Numbered from the stretch's first letter, positions 7,208-16,664 are shown. The stretch: DNA of 64,000 nucleotides from Aliivibrio sp. S4MY1 (GCF_028765545.1 NZ_JARACP010000008.1:62001-126000), one strand, 5' to 3'. The notes: a model not told the origin generated them from the sequence alone. Translations and numbers: made by a program.

Positions 7208-8472
7208 TACCAGTTATCTGGGTATTTTCTTTTGTTCTTCTTGCCTTTGCCTTCTGGTTTTGCGACTGGTTTAATCGCTTCTAACAAGGCTTCTGTGATC
7301 TCTTCATCTACTTCAAAGCCCTCTACTTGCTCACGATCAAGTCGGATCTTGTTTTTCTTTTCAATGATTTTAAAGTGATGGTAATCTTCATAATCGATTA
7401 ATGATAATGCTAGGCCTACCTCACCAGCACGACCACTTCGACCAATACGGTGCATGTAATCTGCTGGGCTTCTTGGTAAATCAAAATTGATAACCACTGG
7501 CAGTTTTTCAATATCTAAACCACGAGCGGCAATATCTGTAGCAATCAGTACATCAATCTCACCCGCTTTAAAACCTTCAAGAACACGGCTACGAGCGCCC
7601 TGACCTTTATCACCATGGAATACCTCTGCAGTAATTCCACGCTTTGACAGTTTATCGGCTAGGTGATTACAACCGTTTTTAGCGTTGACAAAAATAAGTG
7701 CTTGTCGCCATTGCTGTTGATGAATCAAATGCGCTAATACGGCTGTTTTTTCACCCTTATTAACAGTAAATACGCGCTGCACTAAGGTACTTGCGTCTGC
7801 ACTTTGTAATTGCAACTCTACCGGATTAGTGAGTAACGCCTGAGTTAACGTTTCTACTTCTTCTGGAAACGTTGCTGAAAATAACAGTGTTTGTTTTTGC
7901 TTTGGCGCTAACGCTAATAGCTGAGACAATTCTTCAGTAAAACCTAGACTTAGCATTCTATCGGCTTCATCAAGTACTAAGGTTTTTACTTGGTCTAACT
8001 TAATAGCATTACTTGAGATCAAATCTAGTAATCGACCTGGCGTTGCAACTAAAATGTCGCAACCACCACGAAGGTTTAGCATTTGTTTATTAACAGATAC
8101 ACCACCAAACACAGACACCGTTTTAATCGCACCATTAAAATGCGCGGAATATGATTTGATACTATCAGCGACTTGTTGTGCAAGCTCACGAGTAGGAACT
8201 AAGATAAGGCCAGTAACATAATTGCCTTTATTGCTGTGGGGTTTCCCTGACTGCTGCTCAAAAATTTGCTGCAACATAGGCAATGCGAACGTTGCTGTTT
8301 TACCTGAGCCTGTATTTGCTCCTGCAATTAAATCACGTCCGGCTAATACACTTGGGATAGCTTGTGCTTGAATAGGCGTTGGCTGTTGATATTCCAGCTC
8401 TGTTAATCGTGCTAACAATGGTGAAATAAGGCCAAGTTCTGCAAAGTTGGCTGGTGCTGTCGTCGTGGTCAT
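7207..8472 (-). CDS. DEAD-box ATP-dependent RNA helicase (RhlE-like)
   Basis: This 421-residue RNA helicase has all the DEAD-box motifs in order: Q motif (YQQPTPIQ), motif I (ANTGSGKT, lysine 58), Ia (PTRELA), TPGR, II (DEAD), III (SAT), then in the second RecA domain IFVNAKNG, V (TDIAARGLD) and VI (HRIGRSGR). The C-terminus is a short basic tail (KGKKNKRKYPDNW) that may bind RNA. Length and motif detail fit the RhlE group, which remodels ribosome or mRNA structure, often in the cold. A long inverted repeat lies in the gap just upstream (8491-8517). Confidence 0.9.
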   Translation of the reverse strand: MTTTTAPANFAELGLISPLLARLTELEYQQPTPIQAQAIPSVLAGRDLIAGANTGSGKTATFALPMLQQIFEQQSGKPHSNKGNYVTGLILVPTRELAQQVADSIKSYSAHFNGAIKTVSVFGGVSVNKQMLNLRGGCDILVATPGRLLDLISSNAIKLDQVKTLVLDEADRMLSLGFTEELSQLLALAPKQKQTLLFSATFPEEVETLTQALLTNPVELQLQSADASTLVQRVFTVNKGEKTAVLAHLIHQQQWRQALIFVNAKNGCNHLADKLSKRGITAEVFHGDKGQGARSRVLEGFKAGEIDVLIATDIAARGLDIEKLPVVINFDLPRSPADYMHRIGRSGRAGEVGLALSLIDYEDYHHFKIIEKKNKIRLDREQVEGFEVDEEITEALLEAIKPVAKPEGKGKKNKRKYPDNW

Positions 8473-8490
8473 GAATATAAAGGGCTCAAA

Positions 8491-8517
8491 GCTAAAATAA
8501 TAGCCGGTTATTTTAGC
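8491..8517 (-). other. Inverted repeat in the helicase leader region
   Basis: GCTAAAATAA (8491-8500) and TTATTTTAGC (8508-8517) form a perfect 10-bp stem with a 7-base loop, flanked by a shorter outer pair AGGGC/GCCCT. It could form in the leader RNA of the helicase or at the end of the upstream acetyltransferase transcript. There is no T tract, so it is not a classic terminator. Confidence 0.5.
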
Positions 8518-8540
8518 CTATTTATGCCCTCTACGGTTAA

Positions 8541-9167
8541 TTAAATCGTTTTTTTCCAATACGCATAAAGGCCATTAATATCAGACGAACACAGTAAGTC
8601 CATTGCACCTTTAATTTTCTCTTCACTCCACTGCCACCACTTCATTTCTACTAGCTGAACAATCTCAGTCTCTGTAAAACGATAGCGGATATGTTTAGCC
8701 GGATTTGAACCCACAATGGAGTATGGTTCTACATCTTTAGTCACCACAGCACGACTTGCTATGATTGCACCATCACCCACAGTGACACCACTCATGATCA
8801 TTGCTTCTGTACCAATCCAAACATCATTACCAATAACGGTATCACCAGCACGTTCAAAGCCATCTTTAGCATCAGCAAAGTTATCGTTATCTTGATAGAA
8901 AAATGGAAAGGAGCTTACCCATTTATGTTGGTGCCCTTGGTTTCCTGCCATCATAAAAACAGCCCCTGACCCAATAGAGCAATAACTACCAATAATTAGC
9001 TTATCAATATCTGTTCTATCAGAAAGCAAATAGCGAGCACAATCATCAAAGCTGTGATTATGGTAATAACCAGAATAGTAACTGTGCTCACCAACAATAA
9101 TATTGGGGTTAGTTACTTGCTCTTTTAATGACTTACCAATAAAAGGGCTTTCGAAATAATTGTTCAC
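8541..9167 (-). CDS. CatB-type (xenobiotic) O-acetyltransferase
   Basis: This 208-residue left-handed beta-helix acetyltransferase transfers acetyl from acetyl-CoA to hydroxyl groups. The hexapeptide repeat region includes [14 protein letters not shown] and [47 protein letters not shown] contains the family's catalytic histidine (H79). Length and motifs fit type B chloramphenicol acetyltransferases of the VatD/CatB group. There is no integron attC site or mobile element beside it, so this is an intrinsic chromosomal copy rather than a cassette. Whether it confers resistance to chloramphenicol or streptogramins cannot be judged from sequence. Confidence 0.85.
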   Translation of the reverse strand: MNNYFESPFIGKSLKEQVTNPNIIVGEHSYYSGYYHNHSFDDCARYLLSDRTDIDKLIIGSYCSIGSGAVFMMAGNQGHQHKWVSSFPFFYQDNDNFADAKDGFERAGDTVIGNDVWIGTEAMIMSGVTVGDGAIIASRAVVTKDVEPYSIVGSNPAKHIRYRFTETEIVQLVEMKWWQWSEEKIKGAMDLLCSSDINGLYAYWKKTI

Positions 9168-9259
9168 TATCTACTCTCTTAGACAAATAACTTAATATAC
9201 TTAAGGCTATCTAAGTATTATAAACTACTGTTTTTCAATAAACCAACCGTAATAACAAT

Positions 9260-9838
9260 CTACTCTTCTGCTTTATCATCACGTGGAATGGCTTTTACTG
9301 GTTCCACAACAACCTTATTTATATCGATCTCTGCGACATTATTTTTGATATAGTTAAGATCTCGTTCATTTTTATTATGTACCGTAATCGTAATGTCTCC
9401 ATTACCACCACAGCGGTCACCATAAATCTCACCGATATACTTTATTTCTTTTGACTTTAATGTAAATGACTCGGTAATCATCGGTTCATCATAACTAAAA
9501 AATGGGTTCGTATTAGATAGCCAGAAATCATAAGTACCCGGCTCAAGTACTGTTGAATAAACTAAACCATATTCTGATTCAAAAAAACTATCAATATATC
9601 CGTTATTTAGTTGATATACACCTATGCTATCTCCAAGTGACGCTTCATTTTCAGATTTTTTCACTACGACTTGAACCGTATTAATCTTACAAGCTTCATA
9701 TGCGCCTGCTGAAAAAATCAATACTGATTGATTCTCTTCTAAGTTATTTACATCAATATCATTAACTGTTGGTAAGGTTGTCGCACAGCCAGTTAATACA
9801 CTTAAGGCGGTACCAATAAACAAAGCTTTAGTTTTCAT
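9260..9838 (-). CDS. Uncharacterised lipoprotein
   Basis: This 192-residue protein carries a signal peptide with the lipobox LTGC (cysteine 18), so it is a membrane-anchored envelope lipoprotein. The mature part looks beta-rich (segments QSVLIFSAG, VYSTVLEPGTYDFWLSN, ITITVHN) and has two cysteines (CKIN, RCGG) that could form a disulfide. The LEPGTYDFWL stretch resembles carboxypeptidase-regulatory or DUF2846-like beta domains, but I cannot assign it. It stands alone with gaps on both sides. Confidence 0.6.
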   Translation of the reverse strand: MKTKALFIGTALSVLTGCATTLPTVNDIDVNNLEENQSVLIFSAGAYEACKINTVQVVVKKSENEASLGDSIGVYQLNNGYIDSFFESEYGLVYSTVLEPGTYDFWLSNTNPFFSYDEPMITESFTLKSKEIKYIGEIYGDRCGGNGDITITVHNKNERDLNYIKNNVAEIDINKVVVEPVKAIPRDDKAEE

Positions 9839-9934
9839 TTTGCATCCTTGTATAAATGAAGTTTCTATTTAATTAGCCTTCAGTTTATATTTAAATAATT
9901 AATACATCATGATTTACATCGCTTTAGATAATAA

Positions 9935-9966
9935 AAATGCCAAGTCACTCTAATAACTTGGCATTT
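9935..9966 (-). terminator. Terminator of the secreted ClpP-like gene
   Basis: An 11-bp perfect stem (AAATGCCAAGT / ACTTGGCATTT) lies about 40 bases past the stop codon at 10007. On the minus strand it runs into TTTTTATTATC. Confidence 0.85.
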
Positions 9967-10006
9967 GTTCTCTTTATAAATAAATCCAGCTTAATAATGT
10001 GGTTTA

Positions 10007-10717
10007 TTAAAATTTATCAGCATCAATTTCAAAAAGCGTTAAATCACTTCTGATTGGTTTATATTCCACCTGAGGTTCAATCAAAAAGACGTTATCAACA
10101 CCTAATTTATTTAAAGCAGATATTGAGTAGTACCAGCCATCATAACCTCCTTCGTCAAACTGAGAGAAATCGTCACTTTGACCTAATGTTGTAATTTTCT
10201 GATCAACCCCAATCATGGAATAAAAAGCATCCTCACGCTTTATCGAATCTTTCATATAGTTAGCCGCTTCATTTAATGTCTCTTCACGTTGCTGAATAGA
10301 TAGACTGGCTAACTCTTTTTCAAACTCACTATCATCAAATTCGTTACTGCTTGCCCCGCCATGAAAACCAATAACAGCACGGTTACTTATTAATTTTCTT
10401 TTTCCGCTTGGAAATACATAATTTGCGCATGATGAAAAACAATAATCGTTCACTTCAACGGTTAAGTTATTTTTATAAACAAACTCACCGAGATCCATTC
10501 CAAGGTTAATTTCTCCACCATAACTCTTAATTTCTAATGTTTTAATCTGTCCATTATTTTTATATAACGACAACAGCGTTTCATTAGCATCGTCAGAGAT
10601 ATCCCCTTCATAGACGAACTTATCTCCCTTAACGACCACCGTCGTCTCTAACTCAGCCATGGCTGACGGTGCATTACATAAAACAAGACCTAAATAAAGA
10701 CAATTGGTTACACGCAT
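10007..10717 (-). CDS. Secreted ClpP/crotonase-fold protein, putative periplasmic protease
   Basis: This 236-residue protein has a signal peptide cleaved after about residue 21 (PSAMA) and then a ClpP-like core. EIKSYGGEINLGMDLGEFV matches the ClpP INSPGG helix region. DYCFSSCANYVFPSGKRKLI matches the segment carrying the ClpP nucleophile, placing a serine at residue 96. AVIGFHGG supplies a histidine (119) at the place of the ClpP catalytic histidine. The cysteine pair around the nucleophile may form a disulfide. Similar small secreted ClpP-like proteins are known in proteobacteria but have no established role. Catalysis is plausible, since serine and histidine are both kept, but substrate and oligomeric state are unknown. 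Confidence 0.65.
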   Translation of the reverse strand: MRVTNCLYLGLVLCNAPSAMAELETTVVVKGDKFVYEGDISDDANETLLSLYKNNGQIKTLEIKSYGGEINLGMDLGEFVYKNNLTVEVNDYCFSSCANYVFPSGKRKLISNRAVIGFHGGASSNEFDDSEFEKELASLSIQQREETLNEAANYMKDSIKREDAFYSMIGVDQKITTLGQSDDFSQFDEGGYDGWYYSISALNKLGVDNVFLIEPQVEYKPIRSDLTLFEIDADKF

Positions 10718-10970
10718 TATTCAACCTCAATGTTAAATTTCTAAAATAATAAACGCCAATCTATTCGTTATACTGAAGTAGTAAGTAGTCATTCGATATT
10801 CAATTGATGTTTTAGTTCCTAGAGATTGCACATTTAAAAGTAATATATTTGCACCCATCATCGTAGCGTAACCAAAACGAATCATATGTTGATTAGATAG
10901 CAATATTTAACCGTCAGTAAGAAGCTGGCGACTAGATAATGAACTGATCCTTGGGTGAATTATTCAGACT

Positions 10971-11258
10971 CTACACTTGGTCCGAAAATTTAGAATACAA
11001 CTCTGGTTCTTTGCTTAATAAATTAAGTACCTTACTAGCTAAACCTGTTGGATTACGTCTTCCTTGCTCCCAACTTTTCACGGTATCAACACTGACATCA
11101 ATTGCCATTGCCAACTCTTTTTGCGTTACATGTAACTGTTCTCGTATGGCCTTCACGTCTGCTATTTCATAACGTGTAACGTTACCTTCTAAATTTCCTT
11201 TTTTTATTTCAACCGCTTGCTCTAGTGATTTAATGATGTCATTTGCAATACTACTCAT
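10971..11258 (-). CDS. NadS/HigA-type antitoxin, helix-turn-helix, no adjacent toxin
   Basis: This 95-residue XRE-family protein has the core DVKAIREQLHVTQKELAMAIDVSVDTVKSWEQGRRNPTG, typical of NadS and HigA2 antitoxins, with the conserved KSWEQGRRxPTG turn. In such systems a RelE/HigB toxin gene normally lies immediately upstream. Here the 278 bases upstream hold no toxin frame, and the 253 bases downstream hold none either. It is therefore an orphan regulator or the remnant of a decayed pair. Two TAGAGTAA direct repeats just upstream are likely its own operator. Confidence 0.8.
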   Translation of the reverse strand: MSSIANDIIKSLEQAVEIKKGNLEGNVTRYEIADVKAIREQLHVTQKELAMAIDVSVDTVKSWEQGRRNPTGLASKVLNLLSKEPELYSKFSDQV

Positions 11259-11283
11259 GGTTGTACCTTATCCCTTTTAAAAA

Positions 11284-11301
11284 TAGAGTAATTTAGAGTA
11301 A
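11284..11301. promoter_or_regulatory. Direct-repeat operator candidate for the orphan antitoxin
   Basis: TAGAGTAA occurs at 11284-11291 and 11294-11301, exactly one helical turn apart, about 26-43 bases before the antitoxin start. Small XRE antitoxins commonly bind such sites to repress themselves. Confidence 0.45.
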
Positions 11302-11456
11302 CCTTTCTCTCTCCTGTCTTTTATCTTTAATCCATCCCACCCACCAAAATTTGACTAAGATCTCTTATTCAGTCTTTCATCAATTAGATTCCTGCGTTTG
11401 ATCACACTTAGTTACATTCTTGGGTGCAAAGTGCTATTTATTGCTCTAAATTCACC

Positions 11457-11484
11457 ATCGAAACGTTTACGCAAACGTTTCGAT
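11457..11484. promoter_or_regulatory. LacI-family operator (RbsR) of the ribose operon
   Basis: ATCGAAACGTTT and AAACGTTTCGAT form a perfect 12-bp inverted repeat around ACGC, 53 bases before rbsD. The CGAAACGTTTCG half-sites match the known RbsR/LacI-family operator style. RbsR is encoded at the end of the same locus, so ribose-relieved repression is the natural reading. Confidence 0.8.
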
Positions 11485-11536
11485 GAGCATTAAACAAGCA
11501 GTATGTGTTCATAATTAATTAACTAAAGGTATTCTC

Positions 11537-11956
11537 ATGAAGAAAAATACACTACTAAACGCAGAGTTATCGTATGTAATCGCCACACTTGGCCATACTG
11601 ATGAAGTCACCATTTGCGATGCTGGCCTGCCGATTTTTGAAGAATCACAACGAATCGATTTAGCATTAGTTCAGGGAATACCAACCTTTATTGATACCGT
11701 AAAAGCGACGCTGTCTGAAATGCAAATTGAAGGCGTAATTGTTGCTGAAGAGTTCAAAACCGTTAGCCCACAACTGCACGATGAGCTGATGACACTTATT
11801 GCTGCTGAAGAAGCACTGTGTGGAAAATCAATTATCGTCTCTTACGTGTCTCACGAGGCATTTAAAGTACACACACAGCAAAGCAAAGCGATTGTTCGCA
11901 CAGGTGAATGTACTCCTTATGCTAACGTTATTTTCCAATCTGGCGTTGTATTTTAA
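11537..11956 (+). CDS. rbsD: D-ribose pyranase RbsD
   Basis: RbsD interconverts the pyranose and furanose forms of ribose so that ribokinase can act. The 139-residue product has the full family sequence: MKKNTLLNAELSYVIATLGHTDEVTICDAGLPI, with the active-site histidine in LGHTDE and the aspartate in DAGLP, and the C-terminal RTGECTPYANVIFQSGVVF. It is the first gene of rbsDACBK, behind an RbsR-type operator. rbsA follows after 12 bases. Confidence 0.97.
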   Translation: MKKNTLLNAELSYVIATLGHTDEVTICDAGLPIFEESQRIDLALVQGIPTFIDTVKATLSEMQIEGVIVAEEFKTVSPQLHDELMTLIAAEEALCGKSIIVSYVSHEAFKVHTQQSKAIVRTGECTPYANVIFQSGVVF

Positions 11957-11968
11957 ATAGGACACGTT

Positions 11969-13483
11969 ATGACTCAAGCTATCTTAGAATTAAACGGCAT
12001 TGAGAAAGCCTTTCCAGGCGTGAAAGCTCTGGATGGTGCTTGTCTTAATGTCTATCCCGGCAAAGTCATGGCCCTGATGGGTGAAAATGGCGCGGGTAAA
12101 TCAACCTTGATGAAGTCATTAACTGGTATCTACGCAATGGATGCTGGTGAAATCCGTTACGAAGGTAAAGCGGTTAACTTTAATGGCCCTAAGCACTCTC
12201 AAGAATCAGGTATCAGTATTATTCACCAAGAGCTGAACCTTATTCCTGAACTGACCATTGCTGAAAACATCTTCTTAGGCCGTGAGAAAACCAATGCATT
12301 TGGCGGCATCAAATGGGCTGAAATGTACAGTGATGCAGATGCTCTACTGAAACGTTTGAATGTAAAACACCACTCTCGTCAGCTATTAGGCGAACTGAGT
12401 TTAGGTGAGCAACAAATGGTTGAGATTGCCAAAGCACTGTCGTTCAAATCTAAAGTTATCATCATGGATGAGCCAACTGATGCCTTAACGGATACTGAAA
12501 CTGAATCCCTATTTAAAGTAATTAACGAACTACGTGATGAAGGTTGTGGCATTGTTTATATCTCACACCGTCTAAAAGAGATCTTCGAGATCTGTGATGA
12601 CATTACTGTCCTTCGTGATGGAAAATTCATTGGTGAACGTGTTGTCGCAGATATTGATGAAGATATATTAATTGAAATGATGGTAGGCCGCCGCCTTGAT
12701 GAGCAATACCCTCGCATTGATGTTCAACACAATGAAAAATCATTAGAGCTGTTCGATGTTTCTGGTCCTGGTGTTCATAATGTTAGCTTCTCATTAGATC
12801 GCGGTGAGATCCTTGGTGTATCGGGTTTAATGGGTGCAGGCCGTACTGAGTTAATGAAAATTATCTACGGTGCCGCCCCAATGACCTGTGGCGCTATCAA
12901 ACTAAACAACAAGATGATTAACCCAATCTCTCCTCGTGATGGTTTGGCAAACGGCATTGCTTATATCTCTGAAGACCGTAAAGGTGATGGCTTAGTACTT
13001 GGCTTATCGGTTAAAGAGAACATGTCTTTATGCTCGTTAGATCAGTTATCAAAAGGCATTCAGATTGATCATTACGCGGAAGTCACAGCAGTAGAAGATT
13101 TCATTCGTTTATTCAATATTAAAACCCCTACTCGCGATCAAATTATTGGTAACTTGTCTGGTGGTAATCAACAAAAAGTGGCGATTGCTAAAGGCTTAAT
13201 GACTCGCCCTAAAGTGCTGATTTTAGATGAGCCAACACGTGGCGTGGATGTTGGTGCGAAAAAAGAAATCTACCAATTAATTAACCAATTTAAAGCGGAA
13301 GGCATGAGTATCATTTTAGTCTCATCTGAAATGCCTGAAGTTCTAGGAATGAGCGACCGTATCTTAGTTATGCATGAAGGCCGTATCAGTGGCGAATTCA
13401 TGGCAAAAGATGCCGACCAAGAAAAATTATTGGCTTGTGCAGTAGGTAAAACTGTTGAGCAAAACATCGAGGTAATAGCATGA
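11969..13483 (+). CDS. rbsA: Ribose ABC transporter ATP-binding protein RbsA
   Basis: This 504-residue protein is a fused double ATPase that powers ribose import. The first half has Walker [10 protein letters not shown], signature LSLGEQQ and Walker B VIIMDEP. The second half has a degenerate Walker A (GLMGAGRTE), signature LSGGNQQ and Walker B VLILDEP, as usual in sugar ABC ATPases of the CUT2 class. The last codons overlap the rbsC start (ATGA), so translation is coupled. It works with RbsC (permease) and RbsB (binding protein). Confidence 0.97.
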   Translation: MTQAILELNGIEKAFPGVKALDGACLNVYPGKVMALMGENGAGKSTLMKSLTGIYAMDAGEIRYEGKAVNFNGPKHSQESGISIIHQELNLIPELTIAENIFLGREKTNAFGGIKWAEMYSDADALLKRLNVKHHSRQLLGELSLGEQQMVEIAKALSFKSKVIIMDEPTDALTDTETESLFKVINELRDEGCGIVYISHRLKEIFEICDDITVLRDGKFIGERVVADIDEDILIEMMVGRRLDEQYPRIDVQHNEKSLELFDVSGPGVHNVSFSLDRGEILGVSGLMGAGRTELMKIIYGAAPMTCGAIKLNNKMINPISPRDGLANGIAYISEDRKGDGLVLGLSVKENMSLCSLDQLSKGIQIDHYAEVTAVEDFIRLFNIKTPTRDQIIGNLSGGNQQKVAIAKGLMTRPKVLILDEPTRGVDVGAKKEIYQLINQFKAEGMSIILVSSEMPEVLGMSDRILVMHEGRISGEFMAKDADQEKLLACAVGKTVEQNIEVIA

Positions 13484-14466
13484 GCACTAAATCAATGACT
13501 TCATCTGAAACGCAACAAAAGAAAGGCGGCATGTTTTCTAAAGAATGGCTGATTGAGCAAAAATCGTTAATCGCGCTATTACTTTTAATTGTCGTGGTTT
13601 CCTTTTTAAACGACAACTTTTTCACTGTCGACAATATCTTAAACATTTTACGTCAAACCTCAGTTAACGCGATTATCGCTGTGGGTATGACACTGGTTAT
13701 TCTAACTGCAGGTATCGACTTAAGTGTCGGTTCTGTATTAGCCCTTTGTGGTGCCTTTGCTGCAACCATGATTGGCCTCGAAATTCCGGTAATGATTGCG
13801 GTTCCAACGGCGCTACTTGCGGGTGCTGCTCTAGGTGCAATCAGCGGTATTATTATCGCTAAAGGTAAAGTTCAAGCATTCATTGCAACGCTAGTAACAA
13901 TGACGTTATTACGTGGTGTGACCATGGTTTACACAGAAGGTCGCCCTATCTCAACAGGCTTTACTGATGTTGCAGACAGCTTTGCATGGTTTGGGACAGG
14001 TTACGCACTTGGCATCCCAGTTCCAATCTGGCTAATGGTTATCGTGTTTGCATCTGTATGGTACTTACTAAATCACACACGCTTTGGTCGCTACGTTTAC
14101 GCACTCGGTGGTAATGAATCTGCAACTCGCCTATCTGGTATCAACGTAGATCGCGTTAAGATCGGTGTTTACGCTATCTGTGGTCTACTTGCTGCACTGG
14201 CTGGTTTAATCGTAACGTCTCGTCTTTCTTCAGCTCAACCAACAGCAGGTATGGGTTATGAGCTAGATGCTATCGCAGCGGTTGTACTTGGTGGTACAAG
14301 CCTAGCTGGTGGTAAAGGTCGCATCATGGGTACGCTAATTGGTGCTCTGATTATCGGCTTCTTAAACAACGCACTGAACTTATTAGATGTTTCTTCTTAC
14401 TACCAAATGATTGCCAAAGCGGTAGTTATCCTACTGGCAGTATTAGTGGACAACAAGAGCAAGTAA
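13480..14466 (+). CDS. rbsC: Ribose ABC transporter permease RbsC
   Basis: This is the 328-residue inner-membrane permease of the ribose importer, with about ten hydrophobic segments. Recognisable CUT2 permease features are [23 protein letters not shown] near the start and [23 protein letters not shown] near the end. The first 30 residues form a polar extension rich in serine, threonine, glutamine and lysine. Its start overlaps the end of rbsA. A hairpin lies in the 136-base gap before rbsB. Confidence 0.96.
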   Translation: MSTKSMTSSETQQKKGGMFSKEWLIEQKSLIALLLLIVVVSFLNDNFFTVDNILNILRQTSVNAIIAVGMTLVILTAGIDLSVGSVLALCGAFAATMIGLEIPVMIAVPTALLAGAALGAISGIIIAKGKVQAFIATLVTMTLLRGVTMVYTEGRPISTGFTDVADSFAWFGTGYALGIPVPIWLMVIVFASVWYLLNHTRFGRYVYALGGNESATRLSGINVDRVKIGVYAICGLLAALAGLIVTSRLSSAQPTAGMGYELDAIAAVVLGGTSLAGGKGRIMGTLIGALIIGFLNNALNLLDVSSYYQMIAKAVVILLAVLVDNKSK

Positions 14467-14542
14467 TACGCACTAAATTATATAAGAACGCAATACAAAA
14501 ATTTCACCCCTATACATTCGTTTGCTGTTTAAAACAAAAATA

Positions 14543-14576
14543 GGCACAACCAGACATACCCTGTTTGAATTGTGCC
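14543..14576 (+). other. Intercistronic hairpin between rbsC and rbsB
   Basis: GGCACAA (14543-14549) and TTGTGCC (14570-14576) form a perfect 7-bp stem 27 bases before the rbsB start. There is no T tract. Such hairpins protect the downstream mRNA from exonucleases, which would let the binding protein be made in excess. Confidence 0.55.
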
Positions 14577-14602
14577 GCCCTACACTCTACAAGGAATATA
14601 GA

Positions 14603-15481
14603 ATGAAAAAGTTAGCAACCCTAATCTCGGCAGCCCTACTTTCTACCTCTTTCGCATCGACAGCTGCGGCTCAAGATACAATGGCAATGGTCGTGTCTAC
14701 ATTGAACAACCCATTTTTCGTCACCATGAAAGAAGGTGCTGAGGCAAAAGCAAAAGACCTAGGCTACAAACTGATTGTTCTGGATTCTCAAAATGATCCA
14801 AGTAAAGAGCTTTCAAACATTGAAGATCTTACGGTTCGTGGCGTAAAAGCAATTCTTATCAACCCAACCGATTCAGATGCTGTTTCAAATGCGATTCGTA
14901 TGGCTAACCGCTCTGGCATCCCTGTATTAACGCTTGACCGTGGTGCAAGCCGTGGTGACGTAGTGAGCCATATTGCCTCAGATAACGTTGCTGGTGGTGA
15001 GATGGCAGGTAAATTCATCATGGAAAAAGTAGGCGAAAAAGCACGCGTTATCCAACTTGAAGGTATCGCTGGAACATCGGCTGCACGTGAGCGCGGTGAA
15101 GGCTTCATGAAAACGGTTGATAATGGCGATCTGACTCTACTTGGTAGCCAACCTGCTGATTTTGACCGTACTAAAGGTCTTAACGTAATGGAAAACATGA
15201 TTGCAGCAAACCCTGATGTTCAAGCGGTATTTGCTCAAAATGATGAAATGGCGTTAGGTGCTCTACGTGCAGTTCAAGCATCAGGTAAAGACGTATTAAT
15301 CGTTGGTTTTGATGGTACTGAAGATGGTATCGCAGCAGTTAATCGTGGTCTACTTGGTGCAACTATCGCACAACAACCAGACCTAATTGGGGCCCTTGGT
15401 GTAGAAACAGCAGTTAAAGTACTTAAAGGCGAAAAGGTTGAGAAATTCATTCCTGTTGACCTAAAAGTTATTACTAAATAA
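14603..15481 (+). CDS. rbsB: Ribose-binding periplasmic protein RbsB
   Basis: RbsB captures ribose in the periplasm for RbsAC and in enteric bacteria also feeds the Trg chemoreceptor. I start at ATG 14603, with AAGGA 7 bases upstream; this gives a 292-residue protein with a clean signal peptide ([24 protein letters not shown]). An in-frame start 27 codons earlier would destroy the signal. Family landmarks are [42 protein letters not shown] and [15 protein letters not shown]. Hairpins on both sides probably raise its mRNA level relative to its neighbours. Confidence 0.97.
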   Translation: MKKLATLISAALLSTSFASTAAAQDTMAMVVSTLNNPFFVTMKEGAEAKAKDLGYKLIVLDSQNDPSKELSNIEDLTVRGVKAILINPTDSDAVSNAIRMANRSGIPVLTLDRGASRGDVVSHIASDNVAGGEMAGKFIMEKVGEKARVIQLEGIAGTSAARERGEGFMKTVDNGDLTLLGSQPADFDRTKGLNVMENMIAANPDVQAVFAQNDEMALGALRAVQASGKDVLIVGFDGTEDGIAAVNRGLLGATIAQQPDLIGALGVETAVKVLKGEKVEKFIPVDLKVITK

Positions 15482-15504
15482 TTAACTTATAAAGTAATAA
15501 AAAC

Positions 15505-15544
15505 GGAGCATTGATACGCTCACAACAACCAGTATCAGTGCTCC
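15505..15544 (+). other. Long hairpin between rbsB and rbsK
   Basis: A 13-bp stem (GGAGCATTGATAC / GTATCAGTGCTCC, one G-T pair) with a 14-base loop lies 24 bases after rbsB. It is followed by TTCTTCCC, not a real T tract, so partial termination or 3'-end protection of rbsB mRNA is likelier than full termination. Confidence 0.6.
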
Positions 15545-15671
15545 TTCTTCCCAAATATAGAAACACCTAAAACCTATCGTTAAATGAACGAGTTAATCAA
15601 TAAACTGCTCGCCCATTTACCCATAAGTTTTAAGACCATATTCCGGTCACAGATAAGAAACAAGGCACATT

Positions 15672-16589
15672 ATGAATAAATTAGTTGTTTTAGGTAGCGT
15701 AAACGCAGACCACGTTCTTCAAGTTGCATCATTCCCTCGCCCAGGTGAGACGTTACACGGTCACAGCTATTCCGTTATTCCTGGTGGCAAAGGCGCAAAC
15801 CAAGCTGTTGCTGCTGCGCGTTTAGGCGCTGATATCGCATTTATCGCAAGCGTAGGTGATGACAGCTTTGGTCACCAAATGATTGAAGCATTTAAAATCG
15901 ATGGCATTAATACCCAAGCCGTAATGATAGAAGAAAATACACCAACCGGCATTGCGATGATCCAAGTAGCAGCAACCGGTGAAAACAGCATCTGTATCTC
16001 TGCTGAAGCAAATGCACGATTAACAGCTGATCGTATTGCTCCTCATCACGGATTAATTGAAGCGGCTGATACCCTATTAATGCAGCTTGAAACCCCTATT
16101 GAAACCATAGAAAAAGCGGCACAAGTTGCCAAAGCCGCAGGTACTAAAGTTGTACTAAATCCTGCTCCAGCGCATCAATTAAGTGATGACTTATTGCAAC
16201 TTGTTGATATGATTACTCCAAATGAGACAGAAGCTGAGTTACTAACAGGCATTGAAGTAACCGATATGGCAAGTGCTCAACTGGCTGCTGACGCCCTTCA
16301 TGCAAAGGGTATTGAAACGGTAATGATCACCCTTGGTAGTAAAGGGGTATGGATCAGCCAAAATGGTTCTGGTCGCCAAGTTGAAGGCTTTAGAGTTCAA
16401 GCAACTGACACAACAGGTGCCGGTGATACTTTTAATGGCGCGTTTTTAACAGGATTACAGTCTGGCCGTAAATTGGACGATGCAATCAAATTTGCTCATG
16501 CTGCGGCGGCAATCTCAGTAACTCGAATGGGTGCTCAAACCTCTATTCCTTCTATTACAGAAGTAGAACGTTTTTTACTAGAGCATTAA
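15672..16589 (+). CDS. rbsK: Ribokinase RbsK
   Basis: Ribokinase phosphorylates ribose to ribose 5-phosphate in the cytoplasm. The 305-residue protein has the PfkB-family signatures: NADHV...GGKGANQAVAAARLGA near the N-terminus, substrate contacts PNETEAELLTG, and DTTGAGDTFNGAFL with the catalytic aspartate (GAGD) near residue 252. Length is as in E. coli. It is separated from rbsB by a hairpin and from rbsR by a very long inverted repeat, so expression of the three may differ although they lie in one locus. Confidence 0.97.
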   Translation: MNKLVVLGSVNADHVLQVASFPRPGETLHGHSYSVIPGGKGANQAVAAARLGADIAFIASVGDDSFGHQMIEAFKIDGINTQAVMIEENTPTGIAMIQVAATGENSICISAEANARLTADRIAPHHGLIEAADTLLMQLETPIETIEKAAQVAKAAGTKVVLNPAPAHQLSDDLLQLVDMITPNETEAELLTGIEVTDMASAQLAADALHAKGIETVMITLGSKGVWISQNGSGRQVEGFRVQATDTTGAGDTFNGAFLTGLQSGRKLDDAIKFAHAAAAISVTRMGAQTSIPSITEVERFLLEH

Positions 16590-16600
16590 TACCGATTTTG

Positions 16601-16646
16601 ATGTCTTTATGAGCGAAATACCTTTGTGATTTGCTCATAAAGACAT
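16601..16646 (+). other. Long inverted repeat between rbsK and rbsR
   Basis: ATGTCTTTATGAGC (16601-16614) and GCTCATAAAGACAT (16633-16646) are perfect 14-bp arms, extendable by three more pairs with one G-T. It sits 12 bases past the rbsK stop and 18 bases before the rbsR start. No T tract follows, so it may limit rather than stop read-through into rbsR. Confidence 0.6.
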
Positions 16647-16664
16647 AAATAAAGGATTGAATTT

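Noticed and set aside
8541-11258. Possible integron cassette array (catB-like gene plus antitoxin and small genes)
   Set aside because: No attC-type inverted repeats flank the genes, spacing is irregular and orientation plus promoters are independent.
11396-11412. A CRP site (TTTGATCACAC) upstream of rbsD
   Set aside because: Only one half-site matches; the other half is too far from consensus.
14788-15198. A 136-codon frame antisense to rbsB
   Set aside because: Coding signals lie entirely with rbsB; the antisense product is serine/arginine-rich, as expected for a shadow.
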